Below are positions 7,098 through 15,289 of a stretch of 24,011 bases of DNA, piece by piece. The position numbers and the translations under genes were made by a program. Location: the NCBI GenBank assembly GCA_902500695.1, contig CABVRQ010000002.1, positions 92,065 to 116,075 on the forward strand, read 5' to 3'. The notes beneath the pieces were generated by a model. The model searched no databases. It saw nothing but the letters and a program-made list of their open reading frames with translations, and was not told where the DNA came from. This stretch comes from an uncultured Nitrospira sp. Lineage in GTDB: Bacteria; Nitrospirota; Nitrospiria; Nitrospirales; UBA8639. The first letter of the stretch is position 1; the number at the start of each line of letters is the position of its first letter.

Positions 7098-8396
7098 ATG
7101 ATTGAAGAAACTGTGATTCAGATGGGGAAAGAGATGCATCGGTTTATCGCCGATCTGTATCCCATTTGTCGGAGTATAACAGGCAATGGTGTTCGCGAGA
7201 CGCTTCATCTCATTGGAAAGCATATTCCTGTTGAGATCCATGAAGTTCCGAGCGGGACGAAGGTCTTTGATTGGATCGTACCCAAGGAGTGGAATATTCA
7301 AGATGCATACATAAAGAACTCCAGGGGGGAGCGGGTTGTCGATTTTCAAAAATCAAACTTGCATGTTGTCAGTTATAGCCAGCCGGTTCACGCCACAATG
7401 ACTTTCGAAGAATTGCAACCACACTTGCATTCCTTGCCAGACCAACCAGAGAGGATTCCCTACCGAACGTCTTACTACAAGGAAAGCTGGGGGTTCTGCC
7501 TGAGTCACCAGCACTTGATGGGGCTGAAAGATGAGGAATATGAAGTGTGCATTGATTCGACCCTGGAAGAGGGTCACTTAACCTATGGGGAATATTATAT
7601 AAGAGGGGAATCGGAGGAAGAGATTTTAATCTCGTCTCATATTTGTCATCCATCTCTATGTAATGACAATCTATCCGGCATTGCTCTTTCGACGTTTCTT
7701 GCCAAAGCCTTGAGTTCGAAATCGTTGCGATACTCGTATCGATTCCTGTTTATCCCTGGAACGATTGGGTCTATTACTTGGTTGGCGTTGCATGAAGGAC
7801 AAGTGTCCATGATCAAAGCTGGAATGGTCCTGACCGGAGTGGGCGATTCTGGGGCGGTGACCTACAAAAAAAGTCGACAGGGCAATGCTGAAATTGATCA
7901 GGCTTTTAGTCATATTCTCAAAGCTTCTGGAACGGCGCATACCATTATCGATTTTTTTCCTTATGGGTATGATGAAAGGCAATACTGTTCTCCAGGTTTC
8001 AATTTACCTGTTGGCTGTTTTATGAGAACGCCACATGGAGAATATCCTGAATATCACACCTCTGGCGACAATCTGACGTTTGTCCAACCGGAATATCTCG
8101 AAGAATCATTCACTTGTTGCTTGGGAGTCTTGACCCTTCTTGAAGGGAACAAAACCTTTCTCAGTCAAAACCTTCAGTGTGAACCACAACTGGGAAAAAG
8201 AGGTTTGTATCGGGCAATTGGAGGTGAGTCTGAGGGAGCCAAACGAGAGATGGCGATGCTTTGGGTGCTCAATCTATCCGATGGCCATTACTCCCTTTTA
8301 GAAATTGCGGATCGGTCAAGCATGCCGTTTCGTATTATCTATGAGGCTGCAACGATTCTCGTTGATCATGGGTTGTTGCAGGAAATTATTGACTGA
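7098..8396 (+). CDS. DUF4910 aminopeptidase-like protein with C-terminal winged helix
   Basis: A 432-residue protein of the DUF4910 (with DUF2172) family. The fold is that of M28-type zinc aminopeptidases: SSHICHPSLCNDNLSG (179-194) offers His and Asp metal ligands, PGTIGSITWL follows at 220-229, and HGEYPEYHTSGDNL at 313-326 gives further His and Glu. The last 45 residues look like a winged helix (LLEIADRSSMPFRIIYEAA...), as is usual in the family. These proteins recur in polysaccharide clusters beside sugar C-methyltransferases, but I know of no proven reaction. It sits 23 bases after the epimerase and 15 bases before the nucleotidyltransferase, so it belongs to the same operon. It may hydrolyse an amide or peptide on a sugar intermediate. 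There is no signal peptide, so it should be cytoplasmic. Confidence 0.8.
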   Translation: MIEETVIQMGKEMHRFIADLYPICRSITGNGVRETLHLIGKHIPVEIHEVPSGTKVFDWIVPKEWNIQDAYIKNSRGERVVDFQKSNLHVVSYSQPVHATMTFEELQPHLHSLPDQPERIPYRTSYYKESWGFCLSHQHLMGLKDEEYEVCIDSTLEEGHLTYGEYYIRGESEEEILISSHICHPSLCNDNLSGIALSTFLAKALSSKSLRYSYRFLFIPGTIGSITWLALHEGQVSMIKAGMVLTGVGDSGAVTYKKSRQGNAEIDQAFSHILKASGTAHTIIDFFPYGYDERQYCSPGFNLPVGCFMRTPHGEYPEYHTSGDNLTFVQPEYLEESFTCCLGVLTLLEGNKTFLSQNLQCEPQLGKRGLYRAIGGESEGAKREMAMLWVLNLSDGHYSLLEIADRSSMPFRIIYEAATILVDHGLLQEIID

Positions 8397-8411
8397 GCAT
8401 TCAAAGGGAAA

Positions 8412-9269
8412 ATGACGAAGAATATGCTGAATCCTTTGATCGGCGCTTCCACGAAGACTTGCGAGAGAGAGGTCGTCGGGTTGGTTCCAGCTGGAGGGAA
8501 AGCCGAAAGAATTGCGCCGTTACCTTGCAGTAAAGAGTTGTTCCCTCTTGGTTTTCAATTCATGGAAGGAAGTTCTCAGCCTCGCCCGAAGGTGGTGTGC
8601 CATTATTTATTGGAGAAGTTTCAATTAGCAGGAATCGCAAAGACGTTTATTGTTCTTCGGAAGGGCAAATGGGATATTCCCGCTTATTTTGGTCATGGTG
8701 AATTCGTACACATGCATTTGGGGTATTTGATCATGGGGGAATCCTTTGGTCCTCCATTTACCTTAGATCAAGCGTATCCGTTTGTTCATGATAAGGTGGT
8801 AGCTTTCGGATTTCCAGATATTATGATCAGTTCCGGAAACGTGTTTAGTCAATTACTGAAACAGCAAGTAACCTTACAAGCCGATATGGTGCTGGCCGTT
8901 TTCCCGGCTCATAATTCCCAACTCATGGATATGGTGGAGATAGATGAGAACGGGAAAATTCACGCCATGTTTTTGAAGCCGGATAAAACTGATTTGCAGC
9001 TATGTTGGTTAGGTGGGGTGTGGACGCCAGTGTTTACAGAGTTTATGCATGAATACCTTCAGGACTATCGAAGGAAAAATGCCGTTCAGATTTCAAAAAC
9101 TGGGAAGCCGGAAGGGGAGGATCTGACCGTTGGAGCTGTGATCCAAGCGGCAATCCAGAAAGGTTTACAGGTGTATGGGGTGGTTTTTCCAGAAGGGAAA
9201 TATATTGATATTGGTACATCAGAAAACCTTGTGAAATCTGTGGAAATGCATGGGTGTCAGTTTCACTGA
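8412..9269 (+). CDS. Sugar-phosphate nucleotidyltransferase
   Basis: A 285-residue protein of the NTP-transferase fold (glucose-1-phosphate thymidylyltransferase-like). The pyrophosphorylase signature occurs in variant form as LVPAGGKAERIAPLPCSKEL, where GGKAER replaces the common GGxGTR; FGFPDIM (the usual metal-binding Asp) and GKYIDIGTSENL follow near the C-terminus. It would activate a sugar 1-phosphate with a nucleotide, probably dTTP or UTP. It is the second nucleotidyltransferase of the cluster, so either two nucleotide sugars are made or one of the enzymes is specialised. The altered signature argues against a plain RmlA. Start: ATG 8412 follows AAAGGG closely; ATG 8424 is possible. 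Confidence 0.75.
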   Translation: MTKNMLNPLIGASTKTCEREVVGLVPAGGKAERIAPLPCSKELFPLGFQFMEGSSQPRPKVVCHYLLEKFQLAGIAKTFIVLRKGKWDIPAYFGHGEFVHMHLGYLIMGESFGPPFTLDQAYPFVHDKVVAFGFPDIMISSGNVFSQLLKQQVTLQADMVLAVFPAHNSQLMDMVEIDENGKIHAMFLKPDKTDLQLCWLGGVWTPVFTEFMHEYLQDYRRKNAVQISKTGKPEGEDLTVGAVIQAAIQKGLQVYGVVFPEGKYIDIGTSENLVKSVEMHGCQFH

Positions 9270-9363
9270 TTTTTACTCACTGCAATAAATTTCATCTATT
9301 TAATTCCAACCTATAAATTTCTTGGATTTACCGTGTCATGAGCAGTTGAATGCCTTCAGGGTT

Positions 9364-9393
9364 GAAGGGGAATGATTGTATCTTGGCCCCTTC
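9364..9393. repeat. Inverted repeat between the precursor gene blocks
   Basis: GAAGGGG (9364-9370) and CCCCTTC (9387-9393) form a perfect 7-bp stem with a 16-base loop in the 275-base gap after the nucleotidyltransferase gene. No T-run follows, so it is not a standard intrinsic terminator. The rest of the gap has no gene. It may be an attenuator-like RNA structure or chance. Confidence 0.3.
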
Positions 9394-9544
9394 GAAGAAT
9401 TTTCATGGAGTAGTGGTGTGTGATTTTTCCCTTGTGGCCGTTGAGAATTTCATGCGAACAAACTCACTGTACTTCGGGCGATCGTCTTTTTATGAACATC
9501 TCGGATACTACTAGGGGGCAAGGGCGAAATAGACGCTCTTGACA

Positions 9545-10489
9545 ATGCCGATTATGACCTCATTGTCAGATGTCAAAGTGTTGATCACTGGTGCAAGCGG
9601 ATTTTTGGGAACCCATTTGATCCAGCGATTATGCCCGATTAGTGGGGAAGTCCACGCGACTTCCCGTACCCAGCGACCCAATGTCAAAGGCGGACCTCTC
9701 TGGTGGCAAGCGGATTTGGAGAATCTGGGAGCGGTTCGCAGTCTGCTGGCAAACGTCAAGCCAGATATTATTTTCCATATGTCGGGGTTGGCTTCAGCTA
9801 TTCAATCTGTGGAATTCGTGTTGCCTACATTTCATAGCCTGCTCACCAGCACCGTAAACCTGCTAACGGTTGCGACGGAAGCTGGCTGTCAGCGGGTCGT
9901 ATTGGCAGGGTCCCTTAATGAGCCCCAATCCAAGGATCCCGAGATTATTCCGAGTTCACCTTATGCGGCGGCCAAGTGGGCGGGTAGTGCGTATGGACGC
10001 ATGTTCCATGCACTCTATGGGACTCCTTTGGTGATTGTCCGAACTTTTATGACCTATGGGCCAGGACAAGATTCTCGGAAGTTAATTCCCTCTGTTGTAC
10101 TCTCTCTCCTGAAAAACGAATCTCCAAAGCTTTCCAGTGGCGAATGGAACGCCGACTGGATTTTCATTGATGACGTCATCGACGGATTTCTTGCTGCGGC
10201 TCAGATGCCAGAGATTGAGGGGGTCACGCTTGACTTAGGCATGGGAACCCTTGTGACTGTTCGTGAGTTGGTAGAAAAGGTTGCCAGGTATGTGGGGTCG
10301 TCTTCGCAACCTCTATTTGGGGCATTGCCGGATCGAGTATTGGAACCAGCACGAAAGGCCGAAGTAATGATGACATTTGAGAAGCTTGGGTGGAAACCGA
10401 AGGTTTCGCTTGAAAGTGGTCTCCAGCAAACCGTGGAATGGTACAGAGCACAGTTTTCTTCCTCTTCAATGTCCCCGCAATTAAGATGA
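9545..10489 (+). CDS. NAD(P)-dependent sugar-nucleotide reductase/epimerase (extended SDR)
   Basis: A 314-residue extended SDR. Rossmann motif GASGFLG at 16-22; FHMSGLAS (78-85); active-site strand VVLAGSLNEPQ (118-128) with a Ser but no SSxSVYG; catalytic YAAAK with Tyr140 and Lys144; RTFMTYGPGQ follows. The pattern suits the RmlD/Tll/abequose-synthase-like reductases and some 4-epimerases, so reduction of a 4-keto group at the end of a deoxysugar pathway is a fair guess. The C-terminal part ends LGWKPKVSLESGLQQTVEWY, typical of the family. Start: TTG 9539, ATG 9545 and ATG 9554 are all in frame; I use 9545, but no site has a good ribosome binding site. Confidence 0.8.
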   Translation: MPIMTSLSDVKVLITGASGFLGTHLIQRLCPISGEVHATSRTQRPNVKGGPLWWQADLENLGAVRSLLANVKPDIIFHMSGLASAIQSVEFVLPTFHSLLTSTVNLLTVATEAGCQRVVLAGSLNEPQSKDPEIIPSSPYAAAKWAGSAYGRMFHALYGTPLVIVRTFMTYGPGQDSRKLIPSVVLSLLKNESPKLSSGEWNADWIFIDDVIDGFLAAAQMPEIEGVTLDLGMGTLVTVRELVEKVARYVGSSSQPLFGALPDRVLEPARKAEVMMTFEKLGWKPKVSLESGLQQTVEWYRAQFSSSSMSPQLR

Positions 10490-10626
10490 CCAGTCTGCTG
10501 ACTGGGACATGCGTCATGATGGGGATCGTAGCCTTCCTGGATTCCTAATTTGATAGCCATTGCCGGAACGCAAGTGCCTTTTTGGCAAAGTCTTTAAATT
10601 TCATTTTCATGAGATGGTAATTGTTG

Positions 10627-11829
10627 ATGAGCATTGTTCGTAGGCTTGGCGCAAAAGTGCTTCGCTTGGTTCATGGAGCACTTGGGAACGTGCTGGAGAG
10701 ATTGAGCCTGCCTATTCAAAATCAGGTGATAACACTTAAGCCGGATGGCCCTGTTCGGGGGCATGTGCTTCTTTCTTACAGAATTGAATTCTTTCTGAAC
10801 AAATCCAATCAACCGGTTAATTCCTACCACCCAAGTTGGGTTATTACTCAGCGAATGGCGAAGGAATTTTTGGACTTCGGTTTTGCTGTTGATATTATTG
10901 CCAATACGAATGCGACCTTTTCCCCTAAAAAGGATTATTCCTTTTTTATTGATACCAGGATGAATTTTGAACGGCTTGCGCCAAGGCTCAATAAAGATTG
11001 TGTCAAAATATTGCATGTCACGACAGCTCATCCGTATTTTCATAATGCGGCAGAGGCCAACCGGTTGATGGCTTTACAAGAAAGGAAACATGTGACCGTG
11101 CGGTCTCGGAGGAATATGCCACTGAAATACGCTGTGGCAGTTGAATATGCCGATTGTCTCACCGTTCCCTCTGACTTTTGTATGCAAACGTTCCGGTATG
11201 CCAACAAACCCTTTTATGTTGTCCCCAATCCGGCCGAGTTTGTGTATCCTTGGACCGAAGGGAAAATTGTTGAATCCTGTCGATCACGATTTTTGTGGCT
11301 GGGGAGTGAGGGAATGGTTCATAAAGGTTTGGATTTAGTGTTAGAAGCATTCTCGGGAATGCCGGAGTACCATCTCACGGTTTGTGGTCCGGTAGCGAAC
11401 GAGAAGGATTTTGAGCGAGTATATGATCAAGAGCTGTATCACACGCCTAATATTCACACCTTCGGATGGATTGATATTGGTAGTCAGGAGTTTGTGGATT
11501 TAGCGTCCAGGTGTATTGGGTTTGTCTATCCATCATGTTCCGAAGGTAGCGCGGGAGCAGTCATAACGTGTTTGCATGCAGGTCTTATCCCTATTATCAG
11601 CCGCGAATCCGGTGTGGATGTAGGTAAGGACGAGGGTATAGTGCTGGATGATTGTTCCATTGAGGCCATCCAGGGGGCTGTGCGGCAAATGGCAACCGCT
11701 TCAACTGAAGAACTCAAACAAAGGTCCCGGAATGCATGGGAATTTGCCAGAGCGAATCACACGATGGAAAATTTCCAAAATCAGTATAAAAAAATGGTAG
11801 AGAAAATCATTGCGGATTATCAAAAGTAA
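10627..11829 (+). CDS. GT-B fold (GT4-like) glycosyltransferase
   Basis: A 400-residue cytoplasmic glycosyltransferase. The C-terminal half has GT4 hallmarks: FLWLGSEGMVHKGLDLVLEAF (222-242) with a phosphate-binding-type HKG, CGPVANE, and YPSCSEGSAGAVITCLHAGL (301-320), where Glu306 sits in the nucleotide-binding EX7 region. The N-terminal half is divergent, starting with a basic amphipathic stretch that may lie on the membrane. It transfers a sugar from a nucleotide donor during chain assembly; donor and acceptor are unknown. The start at ATG 10627 is preceded by two in-frame TTG codons. The gene is followed by a 397-base gap. Confidence 0.8.
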   Translation: MSIVRRLGAKVLRLVHGALGNVLERLSLPIQNQVITLKPDGPVRGHVLLSYRIEFFLNKSNQPVNSYHPSWVITQRMAKEFLDFGFAVDIIANTNATFSPKKDYSFFIDTRMNFERLAPRLNKDCVKILHVTTAHPYFHNAAEANRLMALQERKHVTVRSRRNMPLKYAVAVEYADCLTVPSDFCMQTFRYANKPFYVVPNPAEFVYPWTEGKIVESCRSRFLWLGSEGMVHKGLDLVLEAFSGMPEYHLTVCGPVANEKDFERVYDQELYHTPNIHTFGWIDIGSQEFVDLASRCIGFVYPSCSEGSAGAVITCLHAGLIPIISRESGVDVGKDEGIVLDDCSIEAIQGAVRQMATASTEELKQRSRNAWEFARANHTMENFQNQYKKMVEKIIADYQK

Positions 11830-12226
11830 ATAAGTGGCCCCGGTCTTAGGCGAAATGGCCTGGGTAACTGCTGGAGTGATTTGGTGCCGCCGACTGAAAT
11901 GGGTATTGCTGACTCTTTTGCCACAAATGTGCGAATGGTAAGTGTGATCTTTGGAAGCATTTCTCCATTTTGTTGGATGGGTGATTTATCCAGGTCGAGG
12001 CTGTTCATGAAATTCCTAATCATTGAGCCCGAGTTTTCAAGAGGTTTCGGGGATAGCAAGGGCATGACTAACAGGCACCCTTCGACTAGGTAAGATTCAC
12101 CGCTCATAAAAAATCCAACAGGAAGCATAAGAGTTTCGTCCACAAGCAGAAGTTCGTGAATGCTGGCAAGGAACAAGAAAAATTTCCCTGCCTTGGGACC
12201 AGGTAAGGCCTAAAGGAAAAAGGGTA
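11830..12226. other. Intergenic region with unexplained open frames
   Basis: No gene can be assigned. A 118-codon frame stays open on the minus strand (12176-11820, TTG start) and a 70-codon frame on the plus strand (11881-12093). Neither resembles a known protein and neither has a clear start, so they may be relics. The end of the gap carries AAAGGAAAAAGGG, the ribosome binding site of the next gene. Confidence 0.3.
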
Positions 12227-13270
12227 ATGAGAAGATATTGTGTATCTCTAATTGTATTGGTGGCAACCTTAGTGATCGGCATCATGTATGGGATATCAAT
12301 TTATAAATTTCAGGTGTTTCCGTATCGGTATAGCCAGATGGCCTCTAATTATTTCCATCATGAGGAGGCAGACCTGAGCTATGGGCCCTGGTCAATTGGG
12401 GTGTATACCGGATCCACTCCATTCGAATTAACCGATCCAGAAGGCATCTCAAATCCTGTTCTTACAGCACAGGATGTCAAGGACATCGATGCCAAATTTG
12501 TTGCCGATCCCTTTATGGCAATCAAAGATGATCGTTTTTATCTATTTTTCGAAGTGTTGAATCGGGCCAATAATCAGGGGGATATCGGATATGCCGAAAG
12601 CGAGGATGGTAAAAAATGGGAATACAAGAATATTCTTATTGATGAACCGTTCCACTTGTCCTATCCCCATGTATTTCAGTGGGAAAACAATGATTACTTA
12701 ATCCTGGAGAGCAATGAGGACCTCTCGATCAGACTGTACCGCGCCAAGGTATTTCCAGCGGAATGGGAATTCGTGAAAAGCATCTTCAATGGGGAACACT
12801 ATGTGGATCCTTCCATTTTTCGATATAACGATACCTGGTGGTTGTTCTATACAAACCCCCAAAATGACGCCTTAAACCTCTACTATGCCGACGAGTTAAT
12901 GGGAGATTGGAGGCCTCATCCGATGAATCCGATCGTGAAATTAAATAAGCATGTCTCCAGGCCGGGTGGAAGGGTTCTCGTTCATGAGGGGCGGATTTAT
13001 CGTTTCACACAAGATACTGAGCCGCGTTATGGCATTCAGGTGTTCGCTTTTGAAATAGAAGAATTATCGAAAAACACCTATAAAGAAAAAATAGTTTCCG
13101 AAAAGCCTGTCGTTACGATGTCGGGAGAAGGATGGAATGCGTATGGCATGCACCAAGTTGACCTGCATTTCATCAAAGGGAAATGGATGGCAGCGGTTGA
13201 TGGAAAATGCGCACCCAGTTCTTCCATCCCTTGCAAGGCATCTTCGGCAAAGGGAAGCCTGGTTCGATAA
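12227..13270 (+). CDS. Membrane-anchored five-bladed beta-propeller protein (GH43/GINT1-N-like)
   Basis: A 347-residue protein with an N-terminal signal anchor (about residues 4-24, SLIVLVATLVIGIMYGI). The remainder shows the repeated blade motifs of the GH43-like propeller found at the N-terminus of plant GINT1 and in bacterial polysaccharide clusters: FVADPFMAIKDDRFYLFFE, LSYPHVF, YVDPSIFRYNDTWWLFYT, SRPGGRVL and YGMHQVDLHFIKGKWMAAVDG. This domain is thought to bind or process glycans; a definite reaction is not known. It is probably in the periplasm, tethered to the inner membrane. Start: ATG 12227 after AAAGGAAAAAGGG. The last 20 residues after AVDG look unlike the family, and another frame there reads more like protein, so the 3' end may carry a frameshift. 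Confidence 0.65.
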   Translation: MRRYCVSLIVLVATLVIGIMYGISIYKFQVFPYRYSQMASNYFHHEEADLSYGPWSIGVYTGSTPFELTDPEGISNPVLTAQDVKDIDAKFVADPFMAIKDDRFYLFFEVLNRANNQGDIGYAESEDGKKWEYKNILIDEPFHLSYPHVFQWENNDYLILESNEDLSIRLYRAKVFPAEWEFVKSIFNGEHYVDPSIFRYNDTWWLFYTNPQNDALNLYYADELMGDWRPHPMNPIVKLNKHVSRPGGRVLVHEGRIYRFTQDTEPRYGIQVFAFEIEELSKNTYKEKIVSEKPVVTMSGEGWNAYGMHQVDLHFIKGKWMAAVDGKCAPSSSIPCKASSAKGSLVR

Positions 13271-13621
13271 TTGTATTGTGGACAATGACTGGCGGGAAAT
13301 TTCATAAAATGTGTCCCAATCGTTTTGGAATTTGGCTAAACCATCCTCAACCTCTTATCTTAAACCATTATCCAAGTACCCCAGGAATGAGTAACAATTG
13401 CTCATCATTTGTTGAACGAGCCCAGTCACTCTGCCTCCCCTTTTGTCGGACCCTGTACTGGAAGGGTATTCAAAAGTGTTTGTGATAGAAATGGCTGGAA
13501 TCTTGACTGAGGATCTATAGGGAATGGCAGGCATACCGGTTACAGAGATTTTAATCGCGATTAATTGAGTGGGCGGTCGTGTCTCTCAAAGCGGGATATT
13601 GCCACGGTAGAAGGAGAAACT
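13271..13621 (+). other. Gap with decayed-looking sequence and a strong ribosome binding site
   Basis: No intact gene. A frame beginning at 13200 (ENAHPVLPSLARHLRQREAW...) runs to a stop at 13302 and shows protein-like composition, and shorter open stretches with stops follow to about 13520. AAGGAG at 13610-13615 stands six bases before the ATG at 13622 and is one of the best ribosome binding sites in the window, although the frame it serves is broken. Confidence 0.35.
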
Positions 13622-14106
13622 ATGGCGATACCGCCAGGGAATTTTGATTCTTCCCCTGATTTCATGTGGCTGCCTGGTTATTCGGTGATACTGCAAAGGC
13701 ATCCGTTTCCAATACTCCAGGAGGGATGAGAATTTTTTTATGATGGAAGATGTAAAGTTCGAGGAGAACGTGCTGCAGATATTACGGATATCATTGTTTT
13801 TGCCATGCAACGCTTTGTGAGTATAAACGGGATAAAAAAGAACAGTATACTGTTACAGTATGATCCGTGGATTTTTTCGGAAAGGGATCTTGAAAGGGTT
13901 AATGAGAGAAGAAAGCTATTGCAAAATATGGAGGGAAATATAATATCGAAATTATTGATTCGTTCGATCAGGCTTATGTTCCTGAAAAGAGGGATGAATT
14001 ATGGTTTGGCTATAAGGACCTTGGCCATCATCTGCCCAATGGGAATAAGGTAGTTTGTGATGTAGTATTAAAGTGGCTTGACAGGGACACTTCCCAAGTC
14101 ACGTGA
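13622..14106 (+). pseudogene. Decayed SGNH/GDSL-like hydrolase gene
   Basis: A good ribosome binding site (AAGGAG, six bases before ATG 13622) opens a frame that stops after 35 codons (TGA 13727-13729). The same frame then continues, reading IIVFAMQRFVSINGIKK and ILLQYDPWIFSERDLERVNE up to about 13900. After a frame change the sequence reads KAIAKYGGKYNIEIID and then FGYKDLGHHLPNGNKVVCD to a TGA at 14104-14106. DLGHHLPNGN followed by a helix ending in WLD matches the last conserved block (D-x-x-H) of SGNH/GDSL esterases, a common class in glycan O-acetylation. At least one nonsense and one frameshift change are needed, and the total length is short, so deletion is likely too. The family call rests mainly on the last block. 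Confidence 0.5.
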
Positions 14107-14412
14107 CAAACTCCGGCTTCTGTCGTTTTTTGAAATATGAAAGTAGGTTTTGAGGAAATTTGCTGGCATACGAAAGCTTGTGAAGGCCCATTCTGAGAAA
14201 TGGTGTTTCAGTATCCAGCCTTGCTCTTTGTCGTAGAACGGGTTCCTGCTTAGAGTGAATGCGAGGGTGAGTTCAAATTGAGTGGCTGTCTGAATAGACG
14301 CAGTCGTGTTTGATGAGAATCGATCGCATTCCCATCCGTGTATTCGATGCCTTCGGCTTATTACTTCGACTTAATTTTTAGAATGGGTGTGCCGGGTTAG
14401 AAAGGGTAATTT
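14107..14412. other. Intergenic region before the transporter genes
   Basis: No open frame of note. I see nothing recognisable beyond the ribosome binding site AAAGGG for the permease gene. A promoter for the transporter block may lie here but no clear boxes stand out. Confidence 0.35.
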
Positions 14413-15261
14413 ATGGACAATAGGTATGGCACGACAACAAGCGGAAATTCTTTAACCGTCATTCCACCAAAATCCGGTTGGACCCTGACAGGTTTTCAAG
14501 AGTTGAAAGACTATCGAGACCTGTTTTATTTTCTTGTGTGGCGTGATATTAAAACGTTATATGCCCAAACGATTTTGGGATTTATGTGGGCCATTCTCCA
14601 GCCCCTCATTCAGATCGTTATTTTTACGATTATTTTCGGAAACGTTGCCAAGTTATCGACAGATGGTATTCCCTATCTTCTTTTTTCCAGTGTCGCGCTT
14701 ATCCCGTGGACTTATATCTCCCTGGCGACGGTACAGTCCAGTCAAAGTCTGATTCAGGGATCGAGTATGCTTGGGAAGATTTATTTTCCTCGATTAATAT
14801 TCCCCATTACTCCGGTGCTGGCCAAGCTGGTTGATTTTGGAATTTCCATGTTCATTGTCGTGTGCATCATGCTGTATTATCGTGTGTCTCCCACATCGAA
14901 CTTGTTCTTCTTCCCATTGTTCCTGGTTATGATGGTATCCATTCCTTTGGGTATAGGGACTTGGTTGTCTACTCTGGCTATTCGGTTTCGGGATGTAAGG
15001 CAGGCGATGCCGCTTTTTATTCAAATGCTCATGTTCAGTGCCCCAATCGTCTATTCGGCTTCATCCATACCCGAACAATATCGCTTCCTCTATTCGCTGA
15101 ATCCCATTGTCGGAGTGATTGAGGGGTTTAGAGCCTGTTTGCTTGGCTTTCCAATCCCCTGGCTGTACATCTGGCCTGGAATGGTGACGGCGGCCATGTT
15201 AGTTATAAGTGGAACAGTGTATTTTAAACGGATGGAACGGATTATTGTAGATGTCATTTAA
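14413..15261 (+). CDS. wzm: Polysaccharide ABC transporter permease (Wzm, ABC-2 type)
   Basis: A 282-residue membrane protein of the ABC-2/TagG/KpsM family with about six hydrophobic segments. Seen: the amphipathic entry YFLVWRDIKTLYAQTILGFMW and then IQIVIFTIIFGNVAKL, IPYLLFSSVALIPWTY, GTWLSTLAIRFRDVRQAMP and APIVYSASSIPEQYRFLY, then NPIVGVIEGFRACLLG, the classical end of this family. Two copies form the membrane channel that moves undecaprenyl-linked glycan across the inner membrane. The ATPase partner starts 28 bases downstream. Start: AAAGGG, then six bases, then ATG. Confidence 0.92.
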   Translation: MDNRYGTTTSGNSLTVIPPKSGWTLTGFQELKDYRDLFYFLVWRDIKTLYAQTILGFMWAILQPLIQIVIFTIIFGNVAKLSTDGIPYLLFSSVALIPWTYISLATVQSSQSLIQGSSMLGKIYFPRLIFPITPVLAKLVDFGISMFIVVCIMLYYRVSPTSNLFFFPLFLVMMVSIPLGIGTWLSTLAIRFRDVRQAMPLFIQMLMFSAPIVYSASSIPEQYRFLYSLNPIVGVIEGFRACLLGFPIPWLYIWPGMVTAAMLVISGTVYFKRMERIIVDVI

Positions 15262-15289
15262 GTGAAAAGATGATTGTAGGGAACACGCC

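Noticed and set aside
14257..14331. 8-bp inverted repeat GAATGCGA/TCGCATTC before the permease gene
   Set aside because: The arms are about 60 bases apart, and a repeat of this length is expected by chance in a gap this size.
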